Assembly (NCBI GenBank): GCA_015490315.1
Contig: WFYB01000090.1
Location: forward strand, 1 to 42,379
Origin: Sulfurovum sp.
GTDB taxonomy: Bacteria; Campylobacterota; Campylobacteria; Campylobacterales; Sulfurovaceae
Length of the DNA stretch: 42,379 nucleotides
Reading direction: 5' to 3'
Position numbers and translations under genes: made by a program. A model generated the notes under the pieces. It did not search any database and had not been told where the DNA came from. It was given only the letters and a program-made list of their open reading frames with translations. Below, piece by piece: positions 15,909-23,928 of this stretch; position 1 is the first letter of the stretch; the number at the start of each line of letters is the position of its first letter.

Positions 15909-16753
15909 TGACGAAGGTTGAAGCACCGACGCTTGAGGAGGCCTACACCAAGGCAGCGCAGGCGTTAGAATGTTCTATTTCTGAACTTCAGTATGAAGTT
16001 GTGCAACACCCATCCAACGGTATTTTCGGACTCTTTAAAAAACCTGCAGTTATCGTAGCTACCTGTAAGAGCACTCCCTCGAGAACAAGAAAAGCAAAAG
16101 CTGAATCAGTAGAGCCCACGATCGAGGAGAGTGCAGCTGAAGAGATCATAGCAAGTGTCAAAGAGGCAACTGTTTCAGAGCCTGTAGTTACGCCTGATCA
16201 GGAACAACCTGCAAAGATAGAAGAGGATGCGATCGTCAACAGCTTCTTTGAAGAGGCGGGTGACGATAGCGAAGAGAGTGTGATCTATGATGAACTTGCA
16301 CTGCTCATAGAGACAGAACTCAAGAACCTTATGGCACTCTCCTGTTTTGATATCGATGTGGTCGAAGTAGATGTCCGTGACAATACGGCATTGATCTTTA
16401 TCGACGGTGAGGATGCTGCGCTGCTTATAGGCAAAGAGGGATACCGTTACAACGCACTCTCCTATATGCTTTTTAATTGGCTGCATACCAAGTATGAACT
16501 CTATATCAAGCTTGAGATCGCAGAATTTTTGACAACACAGCAGGAGATGATCCGAAACTATATCAAGCCTGTTATAGAGAATGTTGAGAAGTTCGGCAAA
16601 GGGAAGACGCGCTATCTTGACGGTATATTGGTACAGATCGCACTCGAACAGCTCAGAGAAGCATTCCCTGACAAATATGTTGCAGTCAAAACAGCCAGAG
16701 ACGGTGGGAAATTTGTTGTGATCAACGATTTCAACAAAAAGAGTCATGGCTGA
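15908..16753 (+). CDS. jag: Jag/KhpB-type RNA-binding protein
   Basis: The protein has 281 residues. An N-terminal Jag-N domain (about 5-55) contains TLEEAYTKAAQALECSISEL and GIFGLFKKPAVI. A long acidic, low-complexity linker (about 60-130, rich in Glu, Ala and Val) follows. The C-terminal KH-type RNA-binding domain has an LIGKEGYRYNALSYML loop in place of the usual GxxG, and an R3H-like end (KYVAVKTARDGGKFVVI). KhpB proteins bind many RNAs and affect cell-envelope growth in other bacteria. The start overlaps the yidC stop (TAATG), and the stop overlaps mnmE by eight bases, giving tight translational coupling within the yidC-jag-mnmE order. Confidence 0.9.
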   Translation: MTKVEAPTLEEAYTKAAQALECSISELQYEVVQHPSNGIFGLFKKPAVIVATCKSTPSRTRKAKAESVEPTIEESAAEEIIASVKEATVSEPVVTPDQEQPAKIEEDAIVNSFFEEAGDDSEESVIYDELALLIETELKNLMALSCFDIDVVEVDVRDNTALIFIDGEDAALLIGKEGYRYNALSYMLFNWLHTKYELYIKLEIAEFLTTQQEMIRNYIKPVIENVEKFGKGKTRYLDGILVQIALEQLREAFPDKYVAVKTARDGGKFVVINDFNKKSHG

Positions 16754-18086
16754 TACCATAGCGGCGATCGCCACGGCACCCGGTGTCGCTTCTATATCCA
16801 TTATCCGCCTTAGCGGCGAAGCGGCGGTTTCGATTGCTCAGAAGATCTCGAAACGTGAAACGATCACTCCCCGACATGCCCATCTTACCTCTCTTTACAA
16901 TGCGGACAATGCGCTGATAGATCATGCGATCATGATCTATTTTGCCGCTCCACACAGCTTTACCGGAGAGGAGATCGTAGAGTTCCAATGTCACGGCGGG
17001 ATGATCGTCGCCCAAGAGATACTCGATACAGCCTTGTCGTACGGCGCAAGACTCGCAACACCGGGTGAGTTCTCCAAGCGGGCATTCCTTAACGGCAAGA
17101 TCGACCTGAGTGAAGCTGAAGCGATCTCCAAGCTGATCGAAGCCAAGAGTGTAGATGCGGCGAAGATACTGGCACGACAAATGAAAGGGGAGCTCAAGGT
17201 ATTCGTCGATGAGACACGCGAAGCGCTGTTGCGCTCTCTGGCATACTCTGAAGTGATGATCGACTATGCCGAAGAGGATATCCCTGATGATATTATGCAG
17301 AGTATCGTGTCACAGCTCGACAACATCACAGAACAGATAGAGAAGATCGTCGATGCGTCACATCGCAGAAGAGGATTGATCGAGGGGTTCAAAGTCGCAA
17401 TTATCGGCAAGCCTAATGTCGGCAAAAGCTCTCTGCTCAATGCCCTGCTGAGTTATGAAAGAGCGATCGTGAGTGACATCGCAGGTACGACACGTGATAC
17501 CATCGAAGAGCAGGTGCGTATAGGGTCACACATCATACGTCTTGTGGACACAGCAGGGATCAGGGAGTCTGATGATACGATAGAGAAGATCGGGATCGAG
17601 CGTTCCCTCTCTTCGGTTGAGGATGCCGATGTGATCATCGCACTTTTTGACGGCAGCAGAGCCTTTGATGAAGAGGATGCCAAGATATACTCTATTATCG
17701 AGAGTGTAGAGGGGAAGCATGTGATCGCAGCAATCAACAAAACGGACCTTCCTCTGAAGTTTCAAAAAGAGAAGCTGGGGTCATTTGATCCGGTAGAGGT
17801 AAGTGCGAAAAAGGGCTTTGTCCGTTTGACAGAGCGTCTTGAAAAACTACTGGATGCAGTGGGTGAAGGTGATGATCTGATGTTGATCTCGGCACGGCAG
17901 ATCGAAGCGGTCAATCGCGCCAAAGAGGCGATCATGCAGGCAAAAGCACCGTTACAAGAGGGGGCTTTGGAGTTCTTCTCCTACCATTTGCAAGAGGCTG
18001 TCAAAGCGATCTCCTCTATCTCAAAACCCTATGACAGCGAAGAGATACTCGACAAAATGTTCGGGGAATTTTGTCTGGGCAAATAG
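16746..18086 (+). CDS. mnmE: tRNA uridine-5-carboxymethylaminomethyl modification GTPase
   Basis: The 446-residue protein has the three MnmE domains: an N-terminal tetrahydrofolate-binding domain (starting MADTIAAIATAPG, with RLSGEAA), a helical domain, and an inserted G domain. The G motifs are GKPNVGKSS (G1), GTTRDT (G2), DTAG (G3) and NKTD (G4). It ends in the invariant CLGK. With MnmG it modifies the wobble uridine of several tRNAs. mnmG is not in this window. The ATG lies inside the end of jag (eight-base overlap). Confidence 0.97.
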   Translation: MADTIAAIATAPGVASISIIRLSGEAAVSIAQKISKRETITPRHAHLTSLYNADNALIDHAIMIYFAAPHSFTGEEIVEFQCHGGMIVAQEILDTALSYGARLATPGEFSKRAFLNGKIDLSEAEAISKLIEAKSVDAAKILARQMKGELKVFVDETREALLRSLAYSEVMIDYAEEDIPDDIMQSIVSQLDNITEQIEKIVDASHRRRGLIEGFKVAIIGKPNVGKSSLLNALLSYERAIVSDIAGTTRDTIEEQVRIGSHIIRLVDTAGIRESDDTIEKIGIERSLSSVEDADVIIALFDGSRAFDEEDAKIYSIIESVEGKHVIAAINKTDLPLKFQKEKLGSFDPVEVSAKKGFVRLTERLEKLLDAVGEGDDLMLISARQIEAVNRAKEAIMQAKAPLQEGALEFFSYHLQEAVKAISSISKPYDSEEILDKMFGEFCLGK

Positions 18087-18095
18087 GAGTGGCGG

Positions 18096-18416
18096 ATGAA
18101 GTATGAAGATATTGAACTCTATGCATTGATCGGGCTCTTTATCTTTACCGTATGGTTTATTGTCAATACGATCAAGTACTACTATGGTGAAAAACGCAAG
18201 ATCAGGCATCTGCACCGTTTTGCAAAAGAGGGAGAGGCAGATGCCCAATACACACTTGCCAAACGGTATCAAAAAGGGGATATGGTGAAGAAAAGCTGCC
18301 AGAATGCCGCATTTTGGTACCAAAAAGCCGCACTTTCCGGAGATGAAAAAGCCAAAAGCCATCTCCAGACTTTCCTTGAGAAACACCGCAGCGGAAGAGA
18401 GAAAGATAAATGTTAA
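18096..18416 (+). CDS. Small membrane-anchored Sel1-repeat protein
   Basis: The 106-residue protein has one N-terminal membrane helix (about 9-27), a basic stretch (YYYGEKRKIRHLHRF), and then about two Sel1-like repeats. These are visible as AKEGEADAQYTLAKRYQKGD and AAFWYQKAALSGDEKAKSHL. Sel1 repeats are alpha-hairpin protein-binding modules. The N-in topology would leave the repeats in the cytosol if the basic segment after the helix follows the positive-inside rule (inference). It follows mnmE by nine bases, with GGAGTGG upstream of the ATG. No specific function can be assigned. Confidence 0.75.
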   Translation: MKYEDIELYALIGLFIFTVWFIVNTIKYYYGEKRKIRHLHRFAKEGEADAQYTLAKRYQKGDMVKKSCQNAAFWYQKAALSGDEKAKSHLQTFLEKHRSGREKDKC

Positions 18417-18421
18417 TAGTG

Positions 18422-18427
18422 TATAAT
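18422..18427 (+). promoter_or_regulatory. -10 box for the lipoprotein gene
   Basis: A perfect TATAAT lies just after the Sel1 gene, 32 bases before the lipoprotein ATG. AGGGG sits between the box and the start. Confidence 0.5.
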
Positions 18428-18459
18428 GGCAACACTATATTTGTCAGGGGAAAAACACA

Positions 18460-19110
18460 ATGATCAAAAAAGTTTTGCTATTTACTACTCTATTTTCTCT
18501 CTTTTTTTTCTTCACAGGCTGTGTACAGAACGAGATTGTACTCACTCCTCAAGAGAATCAGCATGCCAATAACAGCTGGGGGGAGCAGACCAATGTGGAT
18601 GATGAAGATGTAGATATCTCCGATCTTGATGAGAATCTGACCGAAGACGAGACGATGATCACCGAAGAGACGATGGAAGCAAGAGTTCCGCGCATCCCTT
18701 TTCCTGTACAGGAGTATAGACGGCTCGCAACGATCGGGAAAGGTACGATCAAAGGAGCGATATATCTCAAGGATATGTATGGCGAGAGGATCCCAGGAAG
18801 CGGTACACGTCTCTATCTCAATCCTGTGACAAGTTACTCGAAACAGTGGTATGAAGAGAGTTATCTCGGTGGTGCCAAGATGGAGAAAGCCGATTCGAGA
18901 CTCTTTAACTATCTGCGTTTTACCGCTGCGGATAATGAAGGAAACTTCGCCTTTTACGGTGTCCCAAGCGGAAGCTATTATCTGATAGGGACAGTCAAGT
19001 GCGGCAGCGAATGCGGCTATGACACTCCCAAAAATATACGTATCGCTACAACAGTGCGTGTCGTGGGAAATCAGGTGGTTCAAAAAGACCTTGTAAAGAG
19101 TGTGGAGTAA
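18460..19110 (+). CDS. Lipoprotein with carboxypeptidase-regulatory-like domain
   Basis: The 216-residue protein has a lipoprotein signal (hydrophobic 5-18, lipobox FTGC with C21). A very acidic, probably disordered segment follows (about 45-75, many Asp, Glu and Thr). The C-terminal domain (about 95-216) contains GTIKGAIYLKDMYGERIPGSG, DNEGNFAFYGVPSGSYYLIG and a closing VVQKDLVKSVE strand. The 'G.I.G.V......P..G..V' then 'T...G.F.F..VP.G.Y.L' pattern is that of the CarboxypepD_reg/beta-sandwich fold. It would sit in the periplasm or on the outer membrane. Function is unknown. The gene has its own -10 box and is convergent with dut. Confidence 0.75.
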   Translation: MIKKVLLFTTLFSLFFFFTGCVQNEIVLTPQENQHANNSWGEQTNVDDEDVDISDLDENLTEDETMITEETMEARVPRIPFPVQEYRRLATIGKGTIKGAIYLKDMYGERIPGSGTRLYLNPVTSYSKQWYEESYLGGAKMEKADSRLFNYLRFTAADNEGNFAFYGVPSGSYYLIGTVKCGSECGYDTPKNIRIATTVRVVGNQVVQKDLVKSVE

Positions 19111-19140
19111 GAGAGACTCCCACTGTTACCCTTTCGGGTA
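19102..19140. terminator. Possible hairpins between convergent gene ends
   Basis: Two short inverted repeats lie across the lipoprotein and dut stops. GTGGAGT (19102-19108) pairs with ACTCCCAC (19116-19123) with one bulge. TACCC and GGGTA flank TTTC at 19127-19140. Neither is followed by a strong T run, so termination is only a possibility. Confidence 0.25.
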
Positions 19141-19806
19141 TGCCTCTTCTAATTTGCTGTAGAGCTGTTGAGGCGTGATATCCTCAGATGTCTCCAAGAT
19201 ACGCTGCATCGTGACATTATCCTCTTCACCATTCCAGAGTTTGATGTAAGTTCCCTCTTTGTACCCGTGATCCTGTCTGAACTGGTTGAGGATGTTTTTG
19301 CCGATATAGAGTTTGTAGAGGCTCTCAAGATTGAGCCCTGACTGTATGGCAACATCGATAAAAGATGTGACAACCTCTTGGATGGAGGCATCACAAAAGA
19401 GTTTTTTGATCAACTCCTCTACCACTTCTATCTGTGCATAGTGGTCTTTTGCTGTGGGTGACACGGGTGCAGTAAACTCCTGAAAGTTCGGTAGTTCTGT
19501 GATGGCAGAAGCAAGTGATTCGATCGTTCCAAGATCGTTCAGTTTGTACTCCTGCAGTGCTTGGGACATAATGAAGTGCCAGATATCTACGGCTTCTATT
19601 TTGATGTTTTCATAGTCCGGCTCGGCATCGATATTTTTCCAGTGTTTCCACGGGTAGCTCTCTATCAGCTCGGCACACTCGAGATAGGTACAGCGCTTCC
19701 AGTCGATCAGTTTGCCGTTTTTGGTGGTGCCGTTCTCCCAGCCCTCACCGTTAGTGGCATCATTGAGTTTTTGTTGGAGTTCGAGCATTTGAAGTATTTT
19801 ATTCAT
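19126..19806 (-). CDS. dut: Dimeric all-alpha dUTP diphosphatase (Campylobacter type)
   Basis: The 226-residue protein begins MNKILQMLELQQKLND and has the all-alpha dUTPase motifs: GWENG, CTYLECAELIESYPWKHWK with E46xxE49, and NIKIEAVDIWHFI with E71xxD74. Later come YIGKNILNQFRQDHGY and KLWNGEEDN. This is the dimeric, MazG-related dUTPase known from Campylobacter, unrelated to the trimeric beta-fold enzyme. It hydrolyses dUTP (and dUDP) to dUMP, keeping uracil out of DNA and supplying thymidylate synthesis. I chose ATG 19806, which follows AAGGG at a suitable distance. A longer frame to 19848 adds 14 residues with no support. The gene is divergent from purL. Confidence 0.93.
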   Translation of the reverse strand: MNKILQMLELQQKLNDATNGEGWENGTTKNGKLIDWKRCTYLECAELIESYPWKHWKNIDAEPDYENIKIEAVDIWHFIMSQALQEYKLNDLGTIESLASAITELPNFQEFTAPVSPTAKDHYAQIEVVEELIKKLFCDASIQEVVTSFIDVAIQSGLNLESLYKLYIGKNILNQFRQDHGYKEGTYIKLWNGEEDNVTMQRILETSEDITPQQLYSKLEEAYPKG

Positions 19807-19898
19807 TCGAATTATCCCTTGGTTTTTTTGCTTGAAGAATAATAACACGAATTGCTATAGTTCTACCAGTGAACAGCACATATTTAGTACTTTTTGAG

Positions 19899-19904
19899 TA
19901 AAAT
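19899..19904 (+). promoter_or_regulatory. -10 box for purL
   Basis: TAAAAT lies 37 bases before the purL ATG, preceded by a T-rich stretch. AAAGGA is the ribosome binding site. Confidence 0.35.
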
Positions 19905-19940
19905 AGTCTCCTTATTTCAGCCTCATAAAGGACACATTTT

Positions 19941-22163
19941 ATGTCACAACCTGTCGAAAATTTAGATGAAGTACTCAAGAGCCACAAGCTCTCCAAAGAG
20001 GAGTATGAGGATATTCTGCGTATTCTTGACGGTCGTCATCCCAATATTGTGGAGATCGGTATCTTCTCTGCGATGTGGTCGGAGCACTGCTCCTATAAAT
20101 CAAGTAAAAAATATCTCAACGGCTTTCCTACCAAGGCGCCGTGGGTCATTCAGGGACCGGGTGAAAATGCCGGAGTCATCGACATCGGTGACGGTATGGC
20201 AGCAGTGTTTAAAATGGAGAGCCACAACCACCCAAGCTATATCGAGCCTTTTCAGGGGGCTGCAACGGGTGTAGGCGGTATTTTGCGTGACATCTTCACC
20301 ATGGGTGCAAGACCGGTTGCCAACCTCAATGCACTGCGCTTTGGCAAGGTAAGAGGCAATGATGAGACAGCCAAATATCAGCGCCACTTGGTACGTGGTG
20401 TAGTAGACGGCATCGGAAGCTATGGTAACTGTATGGGGGTACCTACCATCGGGGGTGAAGTGAGCTTCGATGAGAGCTACAACGGTAACATTCTTGTCAA
20501 TGCCTTCTCTCTGGGGCTTGTCAAAACCGATGAGATCTTCCTTGGTGTCGCCTCAGGAGTAGGCAACCCTGTCATGTATGTCGGCTCCAAGACCGGACGT
20601 GACGGACTGGGTGGTGCGGTAATGAGTTCTGACTCCTTTACCGAAGAGTCCAAGTCACTCAGACCAACCGTGCAGGTGGGTGACCCGTTTACTGAAAAAC
20701 TGCTACTTGAAGCGTGTCTGGAACTCTTTAAGACTGATGCGATTATCGGTATTCAGGATATGGGAGCAGCAGGTTTGACCTCAAGCTCTTTTGAGATGGC
20801 GGGTAAGACTGGTGCAGGGCTTCGAATGGATCTTGACAAGGTGCCTGCCCGTGAAGAGGGGATGACCCCGTATGACTTCATGCTCTCCGAGTCTCAAGAG
20901 CGTATGCTCATCTGTGCCAAAAAAGGACGTGAGCAGGAGATCATTGATATCTTCGAGAAGTGGGGACTGGATGTTGCTGTTATTGGAGAAGTGACCGATA
21001 CAGAGCGAATGGAGCTTTTCTGGCATGGAGAGAAGGTGTGTGATATGCCGATAGCTCCGGTGAGTGAAGAGGCACCGGTCTTGGACAGACCTACAAAGAG
21101 ACCGGAGTATCTTGACGAGGTCAATGCCAAGAGTGTCGATGACTTTGCACCGGTTGAGGATCAGGAAGCGTATGAAAAGCTGCTTGCATCACTTGAAGTG
21201 GTGGACAAGGCGTGGGTCTACAACCAGTATGACTCCATGGTACAGACCAATACAACCAAACACCCCGGAAGTCTTGACGCATCTGCCATCCGTGTCAAAG
21301 AGAACGGTAAAGCACTGGCAATGAGTTCAGACTGTAACCCGCGCTACTGCTACATCGACCCAAAAGGCGGTGCAGCACTGGCGGTGGTAGAGTCTGGTCG
21401 TAATGTGGCAATGACAGGTGCAAGACCGCTTTCGATTACCGACTGTCTAAACTACGGTAACCCGGAAAACCCTGAAGTGATGTGGCAGTTTGCCCAGGGG
21501 TGTGAAGGGATCAAAGAGGCGTGCAGTGCGCTAAATACACCTGTCGTCTCTGGAAACGTGTCGCTCTACAATGAAACCAACGGTGTTTCTGTTTTCCCGA
21601 CACCTGCTATCGCGATGGTGGGACTCAATGAGGATGAGAAGAGAGTACTTCCGTCGTCGTTCCAAGAAGAAGGTAGTCATGTTGTACTCATCGGTGAAAC
21701 GGACGGTGAGTTTGGCGGATCACTCTATATCAAAGAGCTCTACGGAGAGACTGTGGGTAAGCTGCCTGCGTTTGACTACGAAAAAGAGCTTGCGCTCTGG
21801 GAGCTGGTGATCGAAGCCAACAAACAAGGCTTACTCAAAGCAGCCAAAGATGTCAACCTCGGTGGTATTGCCATTGCTCTGAGCAAGATGGCGGCAGTGG
21901 GAGACAAAGGTGTGACTGCGGGTATCAAAGTAAAGCAAAGCCGCGATATCTTCGATGAGTCTCAAAGCAGAGCCCTGCTTGAAGTGAGTAAAGAGCATCT
22001 TGACGCTGTAGTTGAGATGGCTAAGAAGCTAGGTCTCAAAGCAGATATTATCGGTAAGGTCGGTGGAGAGAGCGTCAAGGTCAATGATGTAGAGTTGCCG
22101 TTGGATCGTGTCAAGGATATTTATTTTAATACCTTTGCGAGAACGATTGAACAGGATCTGTAA
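19941..22163 (+). CDS. purL: Phosphoribosylformylglycinamidine synthase subunit PurL (small type)
   Basis: The 740-residue enzyme has the size of the PurL found with separate PurQ and PurS. It contains MWSEHCSYKSSK near residue 35, the metal/ATP segment HNHPS (95-99), TGVGGILRDIFTMGARP, GGAVMSSDSF, and the second half-repeat with PGSLDASAIRV and VSGNVSLYNETNG. It makes FGAM from FGAR with ATP and PurQ-derived ammonia in de novo purine synthesis. purS and purQ are not in the window. It is followed, after 168 bases with a large inverted repeat, by purH. Confidence 0.97.
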   Translation: MSQPVENLDEVLKSHKLSKEEYEDILRILDGRHPNIVEIGIFSAMWSEHCSYKSSKKYLNGFPTKAPWVIQGPGENAGVIDIGDGMAAVFKMESHNHPSYIEPFQGAATGVGGILRDIFTMGARPVANLNALRFGKVRGNDETAKYQRHLVRGVVDGIGSYGNCMGVPTIGGEVSFDESYNGNILVNAFSLGLVKTDEIFLGVASGVGNPVMYVGSKTGRDGLGGAVMSSDSFTEESKSLRPTVQVGDPFTEKLLLEACLELFKTDAIIGIQDMGAAGLTSSSFEMAGKTGAGLRMDLDKVPAREEGMTPYDFMLSESQERMLICAKKGREQEIIDIFEKWGLDVAVIGEVTDTERMELFWHGEKVCDMPIAPVSEEAPVLDRPTKRPEYLDEVNAKSVDDFAPVEDQEAYEKLLASLEVVDKAWVYNQYDSMVQTNTTKHPGSLDASAIRVKENGKALAMSSDCNPRYCYIDPKGGAALAVVESGRNVAMTGARPLSITDCLNYGNPENPEVMWQFAQGCEGIKEACSALNTPVVSGNVSLYNETNGVSVFPTPAIAMVGLNEDEKRVLPSSFQEEGSHVVLIGETDGEFGGSLYIKELYGETVGKLPAFDYEKELALWELVIEANKQGLLKAAKDVNLGGIAIALSKMAAVGDKGVTAGIKVKQSRDIFDESQSRALLEVSKEHLDAVVEMAKKLGLKADIIGKVGGESVKVNDVELPLDRVKDIYFNTFARTIEQDL

Positions 22164-22177
22164 ATGGGGGTTTCTTT

Positions 22178-22200
22178 TCCACTTTTTTAGAAAAGGTGGA
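22178..22200. terminator. Hairpin after purL
   Basis: TCCACTTTT (22178-22186) pairs with AAAAgGTGGA (22191-22200) around TTAG, with one bulged G. It sits 15 bases after the purL stop and directly before the larger inverted repeat. Termination is uncertain because no long T run follows. Confidence 0.3.
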
Positions 22201-22209
22201 GCCAAAAGC

Positions 22210-22300
22210 GTTACTTTTGCAATTGTGCGGACGGTGGCTACAGCGCCTTGCTTCGCAAATATGGGCGCTTTCGCACCTGCACAAAGAGTGCAAAAGTAAC
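22210..22300. repeat. Nested inverted-repeat element between purL and purH
   Basis: This 91-base segment can fold along almost its whole length. The outer arm GTTACTTTTGCA (22210-22221) is a perfect 12-base match to TGCAAAAGTAAC (22289-22300). Inside it TTGTGC (22223-22228) pairs with GCACAA (22279-22284), then AGCGCC (22242-22247) with GGCGCT (22264-22269), and TTGC/GCAA around TTC closes the tip (22248-22258). It encodes no protein. It may be a short mobile or repetitive extragenic element, a structured RNA, or an attenuator between the two purine genes. Copies elsewhere in the genome cannot be checked from this window. Confidence 0.6.
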
Positions 22301-22331
22301 ACAAAAATTTGTTATGAAAAAGTGAGAGAAA

Positions 22332-23864
22332 ATGAGAGCATTATTGAGTGTGAGTGACAAGAGTGGGATTGTTGAGTTTGCTAAGGGGCTGGAGAAGCTG
22401 GGTTGGGAAATCATCTCAACAGGCGGTACCTACAAGAAGCTAAGTGAGGCGGAGGTAAAGGTCATTGAGATCGATGAGGTGACGAAGTTTCCTGAGTGTT
22501 TTGAAGGGCGTGTGAAGACGCTAAACCCTTATGTGCATGGTGGTATCTTGCACAAGCGTGGTGATGAGGCGCATGTAGCGCAGGCGAAAGAGCTTGGCGT
22601 TGAGGGCATTGATCTTGTCTGTGTCAATCTCTATCCGTTCAAAGCGACCATCGAGCGTACAGATGATTTTGATGAGATCATTGAAAACATTGACATCGGT
22701 GGTCCAACGATGGTGCGCTCTGCAGCGAAGAACTTCAACGATGTACTTATCGTAACAGATGCGGCAGACTATACTCCTGTGCTTGAAGCGCTTGAAAAGG
22801 GTGAGGACAGCTTCGAGTTCAGACGTGATCTGATGATTAAAGCCTTTGAACATACCGCAGCCTATGACAGTATGATCGCCAACTATATGAACAAACGTTT
22901 CAATAATGGTTTTGGGGAGTATCAGTTCATTGCAGGTAAAAAAGCGTTCCAGACGCGTTACGGAGAGAACCCGCATCAAGATGGTGCGCTCTATGAGTTT
23001 GACGGTTTCTTTAGCGACAACTTCAAACAGCTCAAAGGTGAAGCAAGTTTCAACAACCTGACTGATGTCAACGGTGCACTCAAGATCGCTTCAAGCTTTG
23101 GGGATGAGAATGCTGTCTGTATCGTCAAGCACGGCAACCCGTGTGGCTTTGCCATCAAAGATACACTGCTTGAGAGCTATACCGAAGCACTTAAATGTGA
23201 TCCGGTATCGGCTTTTGGTGGAGTCGTGGCAGTAAACGGTGTGGTAGACAAGTCTTTGGCAGAGAAGATGAACGAGATCTTCCTTGAAGTGATTATGGCA
23301 GCAGACTTTACGCCTGACGCACTGGAAGTCTTTGAGAGCAAAAAACGTATCAAACTCTTTGCTCAGGGTGGCAAAAAGCTGGTGATGGCAGGTGACAAGT
23401 ATGACTTCAAACATGTCGACGGCGGTTTTGTCTTCCAGAACGCTGACTGCATCTGTGACAACGAAGTACACAACGCGCACCTCAAGTCCAAAAAAGAGGC
23501 AACTCCGCAGGAGATGAAAGACCTTGAGATCGCATGGAAGGTTGCAGGGCTTACCAAGTCCAACTGTGTCGTTTATGTCAAAGACTCGGCAATGGTTGCT
23601 GTGGGTATGGGCATGACGAGTCGTGTTGATGCGGCACAGTGTGCGCTTAAAAAAGCCAAAGAGATGGGACTTGACGTCACCGGTGCAGCAATGGCAAGTG
23701 AAGCTTTCTTTCCATTTAGAGACTCTGTCGATGCGGCAGCTGAGGCAGGTGTAAGCGCCATCATCGAACCGGGCGGCTCCATCCGTGACGATGAGGTCAT
23801 TGAAGCTGCCAATGAGCATGGCATCGCACTTTACTTTACGACTGTAAGACACTTCTTGCACTAA
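22332..23864 (+). CDS. purH: Bifunctional AICAR formyltransferase/IMP cyclohydrolase
   Basis: The 510-residue enzyme catalyses the last two steps of IMP synthesis. The N-terminal cyclohydrolase (MGS-like) domain has ALLSVSDKSGIVEFA, STGGTYKKL, GRVKTLNPYVHGGIL and NIDIGGPTMVRSAAKN. The C-terminal formyltransferase domain has RYGENPHQDGALYE, VKHGNPCGFAI (the catalytic Lys-His pair) and SDPVSAFGG-like CDPVSAFGGVVAVNG. It ends with EPGGSIRDDEVI and YFTTVRHF(L)H. Length and end are normal. It follows purL and the inverted-repeat element. The ribosome binding site is weak (GTGAGAGAAA). Confidence 0.97.
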   Translation: MRALLSVSDKSGIVEFAKGLEKLGWEIISTGGTYKKLSEAEVKVIEIDEVTKFPECFEGRVKTLNPYVHGGILHKRGDEAHVAQAKELGVEGIDLVCVNLYPFKATIERTDDFDEIIENIDIGGPTMVRSAAKNFNDVLIVTDAADYTPVLEALEKGEDSFEFRRDLMIKAFEHTAAYDSMIANYMNKRFNNGFGEYQFIAGKKAFQTRYGENPHQDGALYEFDGFFSDNFKQLKGEASFNNLTDVNGALKIASSFGDENAVCIVKHGNPCGFAIKDTLLESYTEALKCDPVSAFGGVVAVNGVVDKSLAEKMNEIFLEVIMAADFTPDALEVFESKKRIKLFAQGGKKLVMAGDKYDFKHVDGGFVFQNADCICDNEVHNAHLKSKKEATPQEMKDLEIAWKVAGLTKSNCVVYVKDSAMVAVGMGMTSRVDAAQCALKKAKEMGLDVTGAAMASEAFFPFRDSVDAAAEAGVSAIIEPGGSIRDDEVIEAANEHGIALYFTTVRHFLH

Positions 23865-23896
23865 ACGCTCACAACTGCTCCACAGTTTCACGATAG

Positions 23897-23928
23897 CATA
23901 GGGAATCTTAACACAAAGGATCCCTATG
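23897..23928 (+). promoter_or_regulatory. Hairpin covering the vWA gene start codon
   Basis: CATAGGGA (23897-23904) is the exact reverse complement of TCCCTATG (23921-23928), which includes the ATG at 23926. The ribosome binding site AAAGGA (23915-23920) lies in the 16-base loop. Pairing would hold the start codon in a stem, so this could control translation. It is a sequence observation only. Confidence 0.45.
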
